A DNA stretch of 64,000 bases from Eubacteriales Family XIII. Incertae Sedis bacterium (GCA_031261345.1 JAISKC010000051.1:46344-110343); one strand, 5' to 3'; positions 1 through 9,460 are shown, counted from the stretch's first letter. Numbers and translations: made by a program. Notes: a model not told the origin generated them from the sequence alone.

Positions 1-297
1 AAGGAAAAGTGCCTCGTCCGAAATCATCTTACCGTTTGCTTCAATTCTCTCGTTGAATTCCCTCACGTAGGGCGAGGAAAAAATACCGGCGGTGTATCCG
101 AGCGAAAGAAGCACTTCATAAATGTACCTTGATACCGAGCCCTTGCCGTTTGTACCCGCAACGTGAACGACCTTGAGGTCTTTTTCAGGATTGCCAAGCA
201 AGTTGCAAAGCTCCCGAATATTGTCCAAACCAAGCTTGCTGCCAAACTTAGCAAACTCAGAAATCCGAGCCTGCACATTCCCTTTCAAAGCACTCAC
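1..297 (-). CDS. folC: Folylpolyglutamate/dihydrofolate synthase, 5' part (cut by window edge)
   Basis: Adds glutamates to folates in the cytoplasm (Mur-ligase-like ATP-dependent ligase). Only the first 99 codons are in the window. The reverse-strand translation carries the FolC P-loop motif HVAGTNGKGS near residue 49, followed by YIYEVLLSLGYTAGIFSSPY, as expected for this family. The best start is a GTG at 297, which overlaps the valS stop codon by one base, with GAGAGG inside the end of valS as ribosome-binding site. The gene is therefore translationally coupled to valS, a valS-folC order common in Firmicutes. The rest of the gene lies beyond position 1. Confidence 0.93.
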   Translation of the reverse strand, partial: MSALKGNVQARISEFAKFGSKLGLDNIRELCNLLGNPEKDLKVVHVAGTNGKGSVSRYIYEVLLSLGYTAGIFSSPYVREFNERIEANGKMISDEALFL

Positions 298-2966
298 TAC
301 TTAGCCAGCCTCTCCTCAAGAGCCCGTAGCCGCTGCGAAAGTTTCTCACAGCTGTCCTCGGCCGCCGCCAATTTCGCCCTCTCGCTCAAAACGACAGCCT
401 CCGGCGCCTTAGCCACAAAGCCTTCATTATTAAGTTTGCCTGAAAGCCTCTTGATATTCTGCCGATGTCCCTCTATCTCCTTTGAGAGTCTTTCCTTCTC
501 CGCCTCAAAATCAATCAAATCTCCGGCAGGAATGAAAATCTCAACACCGCTCGCAACAGCCGTCATGGAGTCTTCACTGCCGACGTCAGCAAACGCGACA
601 GACGTGATATTCGCCAGTTTTTCTATATGAATTAGCTCCGCCTCAAGCATCGCCTTTTTCTTTGCATCGGCTTTGAAGACGGCCGTAAGTTTCTTCGATG
701 GTGGGGCCTCCGCCTCCGCCTTGATATTTCTGATGGCACGAATGACAGACTTCACGAGTTCAATTCTCTCGTTCTCCTCTTTGAAATCGGGCAAATCCGA
801 GCCCTCGGGCCAAGCATCGACGATGAGCTTGTTCGGCTTATTCAGGTATGACCAAATCTCCTCCGTGATGAACGGCATGAACGGATGGAGCAACCTGAGC
901 AAATCGGAAAGTACATCGACGAGGACTATCAGGCAAATTTCCTTCTGCTCCTCATCCTCACCGTAGAGCCTCGACTTGACCAGCTCGATATACCAATCGC
1001 AGTAATCATCCTTGATGAGATCGAATATCTTCTGCGTCGCAACCGAAAGCTCAAAACTCTCCAAATTGTTCGTAACCTCAGCCGCCACGATTTCCGTCCT
1101 GTGGAGTATCCACTTGTCTTCATCAGCGAGATTCAGCTTCGCCATCTCTTCTTTTCCCAGTAATGGAAGGCCTGATTCCGGCACGCTCATGAGGACAAAC
1201 CTCGAGGCGTTCCACAGCTTGTTTGCAAAATTTCTAGCGGACTCAACCTTGTCGGTTGTGAATCTCATATCATTTCCGGCGGCGCTTCCGTTCAGTAGCA
1301 TGAACCGAAGTGCGTCAGCTCCATATTGATCGATCACCTCCAACGGATCAACGCCGTTGCCGAGGCTCTTGCTCATCTTGCGCCCCTCGGAATCCCTGAC
1401 GAGGCCGTGGACAAAGACATGCTCAAACGGAACAGAACCCGTCATCTTCAGAGCGGAAAATACCATGCGAACCACCCAGAAGAATATGATGTCATAGCCT
1501 GTTACAAGTACGTTTGTGGGATAAAAATAGTCCATGTCGGGGCTCTTCTCGGGCCAACCCAAAGTCGAAAACGGCCAGAGCGCCGAACTGAACCACGTGT
1601 CGAGGACATCTTCGTCCTGCGTCAAATTCTTACCTCCGCATTTCGGGCAGGAATCCGGCTTCTCGCGTGAGACGATGAGCTCGCCGCAATCATCGCAGTA
1701 ATACGCGGGAATTCTATGTCCCCACCAGAGCTGCCTTGAGATACACCAATCTCTGATTTCCTCGAGCCAGTGCAGATAAGTCTTTTCAAATCTATCGGGC
1801 ACGTGCTTAAGGTCTTTCTTTTTCGCCGCTTCTATAGCAGGTTTCGCGAGTTCTTCCATCTTAACAAACCACTGCTCGCTTATCATGGGTTCAACGATAG
1901 TGCCGCAACGATAACATTTCCCTGTAGGAATGACCACGTTTTCGGTCTTCACGAGGAAACCGCCAGCATCGAGGTCAGCCACCCAATTTTTGCGGCAAGC
2001 GAATCTATCCTGCCCCTCATACTTCCCTGAAACATCGGTCATTTTCGCATCGAAATCTATACAGACGAGCTGCGGCAGACCGTGTCTCTCGCCAACCTCA
2101 AAGTCATTCGGGTCATGAGCCGGAGTGATTTTTACAGCACCCGTGCCCTTCTCAGGGTCAGGATAGCTGTCAGCAATCACAGGTATCTCGCGATTTACCA
2201 AAGGAATAAGAACCTTCTTACCTATCATTCCTACGTATCTTGGATCATCACCCCTGACCGCGATTGCCGCGTCGGCAAACATCGTCTCCGGCCGTGAAGT
2301 CGCGACCGTGATACCCTTTTCCGGATTTTCAGGATCCTCCGCATCTGGATATCTGAAATACCAATACTGGCCGTTCAAATCCTCGTGCTCAACCTCCGCG
2401 TCGGAAAGCGTAGTCCCACAATCCGGACACCAGTTGATGAGCCTGCTACCCTTGTATATCAGACCTTGCTCATAAAGAGTGACGAAGAACTCGACAACGG
2501 CCTCGTTGCAACCCTCATCCATCGTGAAACGCTCGCGCTCCCAATCGCAACTGTCGCCGAGACGCCTCTGCTGCTCGGTGATCTTGCCGCCGTAGATTTC
2601 CTTCCACTTCCAAGCCCTCTTCAAAAACTCATCGCGGCCAATTTCATCTTTCGTCTTGCCCTCCGTCTTGAGTATATCGTCGGCGACCTTCACCTCCGTA
2701 GCAATGCTCGCGTGATCCGTCCCAGGCAGCCAAAGAGCCGAAAACCCCTGAAGCCGCTTAAATCTCGTCAGCACGTCTTGGAGCGTCTGGTCGAGTGCAT
2801 GCCCCATGTGAAGCTGCCCCGTGATATTCGGCGGCGGCATTACAATAGTAAACGGCCTCTTATTCTCATCGATTTCCGCATGAAAGTCGCCGTCCGCCTC
2901 CCACGCCTCGTATATCTTCTTCTCAAATGACTTAGGGTCATAATTCTTCGCTAATTCTCTCGCCAT
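297..2966 (-). CDS. valS: Valyl-tRNA synthetase
   Basis: Class I aminoacyl-tRNA synthetase that charges tRNA-Val in the cytoplasm. The HIGH-type signature HMGHA is at about residue 53, preceded by PPPNITGQL, and the KMSKS loop (GRKMSKSLGNG) is near residue 527. A cysteine pair typical of an inserted zinc ribbon (CDDC...CPKC) precedes it, and a C-terminal coiled coil rich in Lys/Glu closes the protein. The 889-residue length is normal. An upstream in-frame ATG at 2990 exists, but AGGAG lies ten bases before the ATG at 2966, so I chose MARELAKNYD. No T-box leader is visible in the short upstream region. Confidence 0.97.
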   Translation of the reverse strand: MARELAKNYDPKSFEKKIYEAWEADGDFHAEIDENKRPFTIVMPPPNITGQLHMGHALDQTLQDVLTRFKRLQGFSALWLPGTDHASIATEVKVADDILKTEGKTKDEIGRDEFLKRAWKWKEIYGGKITEQQRRLGDSCDWERERFTMDEGCNEAVVEFFVTLYEQGLIYKGSRLINWCPDCGTTLSDAEVEHEDLNGQYWYFRYPDAEDPENPEKGITVATSRPETMFADAAIAVRGDDPRYVGMIGKKVLIPLVNREIPVIADSYPDPEKGTGAVKITPAHDPNDFEVGERHGLPQLVCIDFDAKMTDVSGKYEGQDRFACRKNWVADLDAGGFLVKTENVVIPTGKCYRCGTIVEPMISEQWFVKMEELAKPAIEAAKKKDLKHVPDRFEKTYLHWLEEIRDWCISRQLWWGHRIPAYYCDDCGELIVSREKPDSCPKCGGKNLTQDEDVLDTWFSSALWPFSTLGWPEKSPDMDYFYPTNVLVTGYDIIFFWVVRMVFSALKMTGSVPFEHVFVHGLVRDSEGRKMSKSLGNGVDPLEVIDQYGADALRFMLLNGSAAGNDMRFTTDKVESARNFANKLWNASRFVLMSVPESGLPLLGKEEMAKLNLADEDKWILHRTEIVAAEVTNNLESFELSVATQKIFDLIKDDYCDWYIELVKSRLYGEDEEQKEICLIVLVDVLSDLLRLLHPFMPFITEEIWSYLNKPNKLIVDAWPEGSDLPDFKEENERIELVKSVIRAIRNIKAEAEAPPSKKLTAVFKADAKKKAMLEAELIHIEKLANITSVAFADVGSEDSMTAVASGVEIFIPAGDLIDFEAEKERLSKEIEGHRQNIKRLSGKLNNEGFVAKAPEAVVLSERAKLAAAEDSCEKLSQRLRALEERLAK

Positions 2967-3009
2967 AAAAGCATCTCTCCTAAACTTCAATAATGTACAT
3001 ACGCATTTA

Positions 3010-3038
3010 ATTATACACCATTTTCACCCCAACAAAAA
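3010..3038 (-). promoter_or_regulatory. Candidate valS-folC promoter
   Basis: On the minus strand a perfect TATAAT (3010-3015) lies 17 bases downstream of a poor -35 (TTTTTG, 3033-3038). It is about 45 bases before the valS start. The -10 is convincing and the -35 is weak. Confidence 0.4.
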
Positions 3039-3106
3039 TTGGCAGAAAATATTCGGCGATTTGACCAGTAACTTTCATGCGAAAAGACCAGTATAACCCC
3101 TGCGAT

Positions 3107-3135
3107 TTGACTGATAGATATATTTGTGGTAATAT
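3107..3135 (+). promoter_or_regulatory. Promoter predicting a leaderless transcript
   Basis: TTGACT at 3107-3112, a 17-base spacer and TAATAT at 3130-3135 preceded by TGG (extended -10). The expected start of transcription, about seven bases after the -10, falls on the ATG at 3142. No Shine-Dalgarno sequence precedes that ATG. Confidence 0.6.
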
Positions 3136-3141
3136 TCCCTT

Positions 3142-4419
3142 ATGGAAAAATACAAAGATAGACTATTGGATAAAAAAATAAGCAATCTCGTAGATATATT
3201 ACCTGCGATTGCTATTGATGGCGCGAAAGCCGTAGGAAAGACCGCCACCGCAAGTAGATTTTCAAAATCCATCTTTGAATTTGATGATTTTGATGTACAA
3301 ACTCTATATCAACTCAAACGTGATGAGATTCTCGGAGCGGCTACACCCGTACTCCTCGATGAGTGGCAACGAATTCCTGCGATTTGGGATGCAGTACGCC
3401 GTATTGTAGACAAAGATAGTAGACCGGCTCAATACATCCTGACGGGAAGTGCATATCCCCAAAATGCGAATATCCACAGTGGAGCAGGTCGAATCGTTCA
3501 TCAGAAAATGTATCCTCTGTCATTGCAGGAGAGGTATCAATTTACGAACGGTATCAGTATTGGGGATTGTTTTTCGGGAAACATTGACAATGAAATGTTT
3601 ATAGAAACGAAAATAACCTTTGATGATTACATAAAGGAAATACTCAGCTCCGGCTTTCCTGGCATATATTTTGGTGAAGAGCAGGCGAGAGACTATTACT
3701 TGAATGGATATATTGACAATATGATCTCAGTAGAAATGATTGAAAATAATTATCGAATCAGGAAGCCCGATACCATGAAGAGATGGTTGAAATCATTTGC
3801 CGCCGCCACGGGCACAGAGACCGGCTACACTGAGATTTTGGATAATGCTACCGCAGGAGAACGCGACAAACCGTCCAAAACGACCACGGAAGTTTATAGA
3901 GAAATCCTACAAAACTTATGGCTTTTGGAGGAACTCCCTGCGTGGCTTCCGCTTGAGGGAAACTTCAACCGACTGAAGACCACGCCAAAGCATTATTTGG
4001 TAGATCCTGCAATTGAGGCAAAACTACTTGGACTTACCTATGACGAGATGGCGGCCATGAAAGCGAAATCCCCCTTTGATAGAAAATATGGTTCCATAGT
4101 GGGAAGATTGTTCGAGTCGCTTATTTGTCTATCGCTCAGAACATATTCTTCCGCAAACGACGCAGCTCTTTCATACTTAAAAACGCGAAATGGTGACCAT
4201 GAGATAGATTTTATTGTTTCCAAGGGGAAAAAAGTTGTTGCTATAGAAGTAAAATTGTCAAATGATATTGCGGATAGTGATGCGAAGCATTTAAACTGGT
4301 TGGAGAACCAAATTGGTGAAAACCTTGTCTGCAAAATAATAGTATACACGGGAAAATACTTATATCGCAGGGAAAGCGATGCAGTCATAGCCTGTCCTGC
4401 CTGCTTGCTCGGTGCATAG
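3142..4419 (+). CDS. AAA-family ATPase with DUF4143 domain
   Basis: 425-residue cytoplasmic protein of the AAA_14/DUF4143 type, widespread in anaerobes and of unknown substrate. The N-terminal part has a Walker A (GAKAVGKT, about residues 28-35) and a Walker B (VLLDEW). The C-terminal part has the pattern EIDFIV ... VVAIEVKLS, which resembles a PD-(D/E)XK nuclease core often present in this family. It stands alone between valS (divergent) and a convergent surface-protein gene, bounded by its own promoter and a strong terminator. Such genes are frequently strain-variable. The start is fixed by the promoter position rather than by a ribosome-binding site. Confidence 0.85.
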   Translation: MEKYKDRLLDKKISNLVDILPAIAIDGAKAVGKTATASRFSKSIFEFDDFDVQTLYQLKRDEILGAATPVLLDEWQRIPAIWDAVRRIVDKDSRPAQYILTGSAYPQNANIHSGAGRIVHQKMYPLSLQERYQFTNGISIGDCFSGNIDNEMFIETKITFDDYIKEILSSGFPGIYFGEEQARDYYLNGYIDNMISVEMIENNYRIRKPDTMKRWLKSFAAATGTETGYTEILDNATAGERDKPSKTTTEVYREILQNLWLLEELPAWLPLEGNFNRLKTTPKHYLVDPAIEAKLLGLTYDEMAAMKAKSPFDRKYGSIVGRLFESLICLSLRTYSSANDAALSYLKTRNGDHEIDFIVSKGKKVVAIEVKLSNDIADSDAKHLNWLENQIGENLVCKIIVYTGKYLYRRESDAVIACPACLLGA

Positions 4420-4458
4420 AAAAAGAGCCCCCCGCTATTTGTGCGAGAGGCCCTTTTT
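4420..4458. terminator. Bidirectional intrinsic terminator
   Basis: Hairpin with arms 4420-4435 and 4443-4458, GC-rich in the middle and flanked by an A-run on one side and a T-run on the other, so it can stop transcription from both convergent genes. Confidence 0.85.
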
Positions 4459-4486
4459 AGGTTTGGGTTTCAATCCTAAGTTGTCA

Positions 4487-7400
4487 TTATGCTACGTATG
4501 CTTCTTCATGCTCCGAATCTCTGTCCGCTCTTCTGAGCTTGTAGACTACCAGTAATGCTATTTGGGCTATGAAGACTATGCCTACGAAGAACGTCCAGTT
4601 GTTGATCCATACCATCGGCTGATTGAGATTGTCGAGAATGAGCCAGACAATTGGCGTCAATATGCCAAAGATGACTGTCAAAGCCTTGAGTACCTTTCCG
4701 CGTTTGTTTTGAGCCTCATCATCGATATATCCATCATACAAATCATCCTCACGCCTTCTTTTCACGAGCGTTCCAGCGACGAGCAACACCGAAATAATAG
4801 TAGCGACCAAGGAAATGAGCAGGCTGAGCAAACTCCAAGCACCCTTTGTACCGAACCCACCGAGCGGCACGTTGCCATTGAGCACATCGATGATAGGATT
4901 GCCAGTCTGATTTGCGAACATCTCAGCATTTCTGTCAGTTCTATCAATAGGCGCACCGCCACGCTCAGTAGTCGTTCCCGTGGGTGCGTTGGTCTCCGGC
5001 TCCTGCGGCTCATCGATTTCCTCTTCTTCGTCAACGCCAACAGGAATCCTACTCCACAACGCAGTGTAGGTAGCATCTCCCGTCACCTTCGCGGCTACAG
5101 TCTTGTCCCAACCGTCAAACTGCCAGCCGGCTTCTCCACTGGCCTCTGGTGCCGAGGGTGTGAGGTCCGAGTAATGAAGACCACCAGTAACCTGTTCAGC
5201 AAATGAGCCATGCGTGCCAGGCAGGTATTTCACCGTATAGTCGATAGGCTTCCAGACAGCAGTGTAGGTAGCATTTCCTGTCACCTTAGAGGCGATAGTC
5301 TTGTCCCAGCCGTCAAACTGCCAACCGGCTTCTCCACTTGCCTCTGGTGCCGCAGGTGTGAGGTCCGAGTAATGAAGACCACCAGTAATCTGTTCGACAA
5401 ATGAGCCATGCGCGCCAGGCAGATATTTCACCGTATAGGCGATAGGTTTCCAGACAGCGGTATAGGTAACGTTCTCTGTCACCTTAGAGGCGATGGTCTT
5501 GTCCCAGCCATCAAACTGCCAACCGGCCTCACCACTAGCCTCTGGTGCCGCAGGTGTATTCGGAGCTACGCCGTCCGAGTAATGAAGACCACCAGTGATC
5601 TGCTCGGCAAACGTCCCATGTATGCCTGGCAGATATTTCACCGTATAGTTTATAGGCTTCCAGACTGCGTAGAGGTTGCTATTTGCAGCAGAAAATCTCA
5701 CAGAATTTCCGGCATCGTATTTTGCATCAGCCTCTTTTGCATCTTTGTCAGAAGACCAACCGATGAACTTGTAGTGTGCCCTGCTATATCCCAAATCAGA
5801 TTCCGAGGCAATGCTATATGGTGCAAGTCTTTGCACCTTCAAGTCGTTTAGTTTTGAATCGCCTTTGTCAGTATTTCTATGATATGTAAGTTTCACCAAA
5901 TCGTCAGGATCAACATAGCGCGCAACAAGCGTAGTATTTCCATATACATTTATATGCATACCGGGATAAACGATGTCGGTATGAGAAACGCTTTCAGCAT
6001 CAGTATATGTATAAGTCCAGCCCGCGAAGACCTTGCTGCCGTCCTTAAGCCCACTACCATCAAGTACATTCACCTTAGTGCTGATGTCATAAGAAGAACC
6101 ATCGACGGGAATGCTTCCCGAAGTCCCTGTACCTATATCGTAAGAAACACCAAATCCATCAGTCTGCCACATTGCGACGAGTTCAACATTTTCAATGATT
6201 TCGTTTTCCCATGCATATTCTTGAGTCTTGCCATCTTTAGTCCAATACCACCCAAGGAAAGTACCGTAACCCTCTACCTGCTCGCCTATCTGATAGATAT
6301 CTTCCGGAAATATCACCTTGCCATTCGCGGCTACGCCTACGGTGAGTTTTGGTTCGGAATCTGCAGCTTTGGCTTTGAAGTAAACATAATAGGCATTGGG
6401 TTCATATTTTGCATAAAGTTTGGCATCTAAAGCCGGATACAATTCATCTCCTGTGAATCTTGTTTTATAATCATTGTCCCAATACCAATCGACAAAGTCA
6501 TAACCGTCTGGAGGTGTTGGATTATACGCTGACAGATTGCCAATAGGCTCCTCGAAAGGTCCAGAAATAGAGCTTTGTACATTCGTTCCGCTTCCTGCAT
6601 CAAGTTCTATTGTTACCTCCCTTCGATTGTAGAAACCATATGTGTAGGAATATTGGCTACCTCGAATAAACTCGGCGGGTTGCACCCAACCTCCTGAAGC
6701 GAAATTGCCTGGAGTTGGCGATAACCCATCGTAAACCAATTGAGCAATGTTGGTGATGTTTGCACCATTGTACGTATAGTTCGAAACTACGTACGAAGGA
6801 GAATACTTATAAATTTTGCCGTTATACTTCAGATATTCTCTATGCGTACCATCGACCATACTTGCGGTCTCATCGGACATATTCGCAATCTCTATTGAAT
6901 TGTCATCAACATATTGTTCTTCCTCAACGGTAAGTTCTATATACGCAAGTCGTTCGTGTAAATATGCGGGATCAAAGGTCTTCAAGGCGGGCTTGACAAT
7001 GATTGTTGTTGAGCCCGCACTTGTCGGGTTGATTGACGCAAAACCAATAGAGTATGGATTAAAGTGTGTTTGGTGTGGCCCACTATTTTCATCTGTTTCA
7101 TTGCCATAAAGCCAACCATAAAATTTCTGATTAGATGTATTTGTAACATCCTGAGGTTCGGGAAACATACCTGATACTACTTGCCCAAACTTTGCTTCAA
7201 AACTGTATGTGCCGGTTGCATAACTTTGCCCTTTATACACAAATGTCATTCCTGCAGGATATTGAAAATCAAATGTATACACGATTCGCTGATAATATAC
7301 ATTGATGATGGTGCTATCATTGCCAGCAATAGTTTTCCCAACCGCAGTTGTAAACCCATAATTTGAGTATGTCAATTCAGAATTGGCACCCTTTGCCAAA

Positions 7401-8743
7401 GCATAATACCTTGTCGCAATACCCTCAACAGTGGTATCATCAAGAACTGTTCCTGCCGTCAAGGCCTCACCAATATCGTCCTTATCTACAACTTTGGAAT
7501 ATATGTACTGATAGTTTTGAGTATTTGCACCTGGATTTCCGTCAATATTTGCCTTCTCATTCCAGTATACAATGGTATATCCTACATCTATTGCTTCCCA
7601 AACAGCATAAAGATGCACATCGCCTGCCGATTCTGCAACTTGTACAGGATTGCTACTTTGGAAATAATCGATCGTAGATGAAACCTTATCAGGGTCATCA
7701 CTTGACCAATACAAAAAACTGTAGCCACTGCGAGAGGGATCGGAGGTTGGCTTCGTTACGTCGCCTAAATCAGTGACACCGTTGTAGATAATTTTTTCGG
7801 GTCTGATATAACTACCATTTGTATGGAAATAGACATTGTGTTCAAAAACAAGCTCTGGGGCAAGAATCAAATTGTCATTTATTTGTGTGCCTGAAGACCC
7901 AAAATAAAATTGGGTGACCGAATTTCCTTTTGGAAACCACTTGCCCGTTGTGACCATTCCCGACGGAGCCGTGAATTTAAGGTTGGGATTTGTGATGGTA
8001 TCACCCGCACTTGCGGTTTCGGAATGTATTATAAGTCCACTAGCATCTTCAAATTGCACGAGGTATTTGTCGGAATAGACAGCGGTCAGGGTCAGGTTGT
8101 TATCTGTTACCAGTGCATCGGTGATCGGGGTGTTTTCAATTTGAAATGCCTCGTTTGGGTCAGTGGTGTCGGTTCCGTCGATGTACCAACCAAAGAAGGA
8201 AGTCTTACCTGGCGGAAGCTCAGGTATTTTCGGCTCATGAACGGTTTCACCATTCTCAACATAATAAGTCTTATATGTGCTACCATCGCCATTCTTGAAG
8301 GTAACGGTATAGACAGAATCTTCATTTACCAATGCTTCAATTAAATTGGTCGATTTTTGAAGCGAAGTGATTGCAGTAGAAAAAGCTCGCTCGCCTTCCT
8401 TGTCATAGTGAGCAGAGCGAGCGTGGGCCTGACCCGACCTGTGCTGGGACGCACCATCAGGTGAGTCGCAGTGAATCCAGTCCTCATTGCTGCTAATAGA
8501 TTCCGGCTCAGAGGCCGGAATGACAGAGTTTGGTGCTGGAATAACAGAACTGTTGTCCGTTTCACTGTCATTGCGGGCTTGACCCGCAATCCAGCCCTTG
8601 TCGCCATTTGTGGAAAAAGCTCGCGAGTCCGGAAGGACAGCCTCATCGGGGTTGTCGGAACCGGACATTTGCCCTTCAGCTACTTGCTCGGAGAGCACCC
8701 CCCCCCCTGACATTTTCTTCCAATTCGTCTGTCGCCATCGCAA
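4487..8743 (-). CDS. InlB-repeat surface protein body, phase-variable and out of frame with its signal peptide
   Basis: Large cell-surface protein. From about residue 150 onward it consists of InlB B-repeat (Listeria-Bacteroides, Flg_new) modules with the usual GW, DGW and YTAVW signatures. Near the C-terminus there are three almost identical 66-residue repeats beginning YTVKYLPG. The end carries three hydrophobic segments (roughly residues 1275-1300, 1335-1355 and 1365-1390) with charged loops, not an LPXTG motif. The reading frame as it stands has no signal peptide. A proper one (8676-8855) lies upstream in another frame and is separated from this body by ten Gs (8698-8707). Nine or twelve Gs would join them. 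The region after the tract is made of translated palindromic repeats (for example VIPASEPES and QARND). The ATG at 8743 is only the first in frame and is unlikely to be a real start. Confidence 0.85.
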   Translation of the reverse strand: MRWRQTNWKKMSGGGVLSEQVAEGQMSGSDNPDEAVLPDSRAFSTNGDKGWIAGQARNDSETDNSSVIPAPNSVIPASEPESISSNEDWIHCDSPDGASQHRSGQAHARSAHYDKEGERAFSTAITSLQKSTNLIEALVNEDSVYTVTFKNGDGSTYKTYYVENGETVHEPKIPELPPGKTSFFGWYIDGTDTTDPNEAFQIENTPITDALVTDNNLTLTAVYSDKYLVQFEDASGLIIHSETASAGDTITNPNLKFTAPSGMVTTGKWFPKGNSVTQFYFGSSGTQINDNLILAPELVFEHNVYFHTNGSYIRPEKIIYNGVTDLGDVTKPTSDPSRSGYSFLYWSSDDPDKVSSTIDYFQSSNPVQVAESAGDVHLYAVWEAIDVGYTIVYWNEKANIDGNPGANTQNYQYIYSKVVDKDDIGEALTAGTVLDDTTVEGIATRYYALAKGANSELTYSNYGFTTAVGKTIAGNDSTIINVYYQRIVYTFDFQYPAGMTFVYKGQSYATGTYSFEAKFGQVVSGMFPEPQDVTNTSNQKFYGWLYGNETDENSGPHQTHFNPYSIGFASINPTSAGSTTIIVKPALKTFDPAYLHERLAYIELTVEEEQYVDDNSIEIANMSDETASMVDGTHREYLKYNGKIYKYSPSYVVSNYTYNGANITNIAQLVYDGLSPTPGNFASGGWVQPAEFIRGSQYSYTYGFYNRREVTIELDAGSGTNVQSSISGPFEEPIGNLSAYNPTPPDGYDFVDWYWDNDYKTRFTGDELYPALDAKLYAKYEPNAYYVYFKAKAADSEPKLTVGVAANGKVIFPEDIYQIGEQVEGYGTFLGWYWTKDGKTQEYAWENEIIENVELVAMWQTDGFGVSYDIGTGTSGSIPVDGSSYDISTKVNVLDGSGLKDGSKVFAGWTYTYTDAESVSHTDIVYPGMHINVYGNTTLVARYVDPDDLVKLTYHRNTDKGDSKLNDLKVQRLAPYSIASESDLGYSRAHYKFIGWSSDKDAKEADAKYDAGNSVRFSAANSNLYAVWKPINYTVKYLPGIHGTFAEQITGGLHYSDGVAPNTPAAPEASGEAGWQFDGWDKTIASKVTENVTYTAVWKPIAYTVKYLPGAHGSFVEQITGGLHYSDLTPAAPEASGEAGWQFDGWDKTIASKVTGNATYTAVWKPIDYTVKYLPGTHGSFAEQVTGGLHYSDLTPSAPEASGEAGWQFDGWDKTVAAKVTGDATYTALWSRIPVGVDEEEEIDEPQEPETNAPTGTTTERGGAPIDRTDRNAEMFANQTGNPIIDVLNGNVPLGGFGTKGAWSLLSLLISLVATIISVLLVAGTLVKRRREDDLYDGYIDDEAQNKRGKVLKALTVIFGILTPIVWLILDNLNQPMVWINNWTFFVGIVFIAQIALLVVYKLRRADRDSEHEEAYVA
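5062..5660 (-). repeat. Tandem 198-base repeats encoding InlB-type modules
   Basis: Three head-to-tail units with a period of 198 bases (unit starts near 5062, 5260 and 5458); the last unit contains an extra 12 bases (four codons). DNA identity is high, so copy number could change by recombination without breaking the frame. Confidence 0.85.
8425..8484. repeat. 60-base repeat, copy A
   Basis: Identical over 60 bases to 9027-9086. This copy is coding (surface-protein linker); the other is intergenic upstream of the same gene. Recombination between them would delete the signal peptide and the gene's own start. Confidence 0.85.
8498..8593. repeat. Two GTCAT/ATCCA palindromic repeats inside the surface-protein gene
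   Basis: One element in inverted orientation at 8498-8524 (stem ATTCCGGC/GCCGGAAT) and one direct at 8567-8593 (stem ATTGCGGG/CCCGCAAT). Both are translated as part of the protein's N-terminal linker. Confidence 0.8.
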
Positions 8744-8855
8744 ACTGCGGTACTATCGCCATTGTCAGCATCACCAGTGTCAGCAATACAGCCGACACTC
8801 GCCTCCCAAATGGCTTTCTCGCATTACCATTACTATAGTTGCTATTGTTCCTCAT
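8676..8855 (-). CDS. Detached signal-peptide leader of the InlB-repeat protein
   Basis: 59 codons starting at ATG 8855, preceded by AAGGGG as ribosome-binding site. The product begins MRNNSNYSNG, has a basic n-region (RK, RR), a hydrophobic stretch (VSAVLLTLVMLTMAIV) and a likely cleavage site AMA/TD, which is a textbook export signal. Translation runs into the G10 tract and stops at TGA 8676-8678. Removing one G (or adding two) fuses it to the surface-protein body. I read this as the true 5' end of that gene. A sequencing error in the homopolymer is the alternative. Confidence 0.85.
   Translation of the reverse strand: MRNNSNYSNGNARKPFGRRVSAVLLTLVMLTMAIVPQFAMATDELEENVRGGGALRASS
8698..8707 (-). 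repeat. G10 homopolymer, phase-variation switch
   Basis: Ten C on the plus strand, so ten G on the coding strand, exactly at the junction of signal-peptide frame and body frame. Nine or twelve restores a continuous reading frame; the present length gives early stop. Confidence 0.8.
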
Positions 8856-9026
8856 TGTTTCCCCTTTCGTACTATTATATATTACTATCTATATACCACC
8901 TAAAGACATCCATAAATCGCCCTCAGATTTAGTATCTGCATTATCTGTCACAATTACCGTCAGTGCTTCTAGTGGAAAAAGCTCGCTCGCCATTTTTGAC
9001 AGATTTATCCCTTTCCTTGTCATTGC

Positions 9027-9086
9027 GGGCCTGACCCGACCTGTGCTGGGACGCACCATCAGGTGAGTCGCAGTGAATCCAGTCCT
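9027..9086. repeat. 60-base repeat, copy B
   Basis: Exact copy of 8425-8484, embedded in palindromic repeat debris. The whole 605-base gap 8856-9460 holds this repeat, an AT-rich stretch and the promoter at 9351-9379; I see no gene in it. Confidence 0.85.
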
Positions 9087-9350
9087 TGTCACTGTCAGTA
9101 GATTGCTCCTCAGCCGCAATTTCTTACAAACTGACATCTTATATATTATTTATACCCAATAATTATGAGTTTAAACCTAAAAAAGCAAAAAATATCGAAT
9201 TTTACTCATTCTTTACAATATCAAATTGTCAGCTGAACCCCAGTTGTCCCCAAATATTGCATCACTATAAGTAAAGAGCCACAAAAAAACAAATGTACTG
9301 TATCAAAAAGAATATTAAAAAAAATTACTCAGAAGTTCTTTCGATTAGGC

Positions 9351-9379
9351 TTGACAAGATATAAATATCATGGTAATAT
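9351..9379 (+). promoter_or_regulatory. Promoter of the 88-residue protein/protease pair
   Basis: TTGACA (9351-9356), 17-base spacer, TGG-TAATAT (9374-9379, extended -10). Confidence 0.7.
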
Positions 9380-9460
9380 TTCTCAGTAATAGAAAATTAT
9401 TTTAAAGCGGTGGTCATTGCGATAGCTTACATATGAGAATATACTGAGGGGGATTACAAT

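Noticed and set aside
2967..3100. T-box leader before valS
   Set aside because: The upstream region is short and has no specifier stem or conserved T-box bulge sequence.
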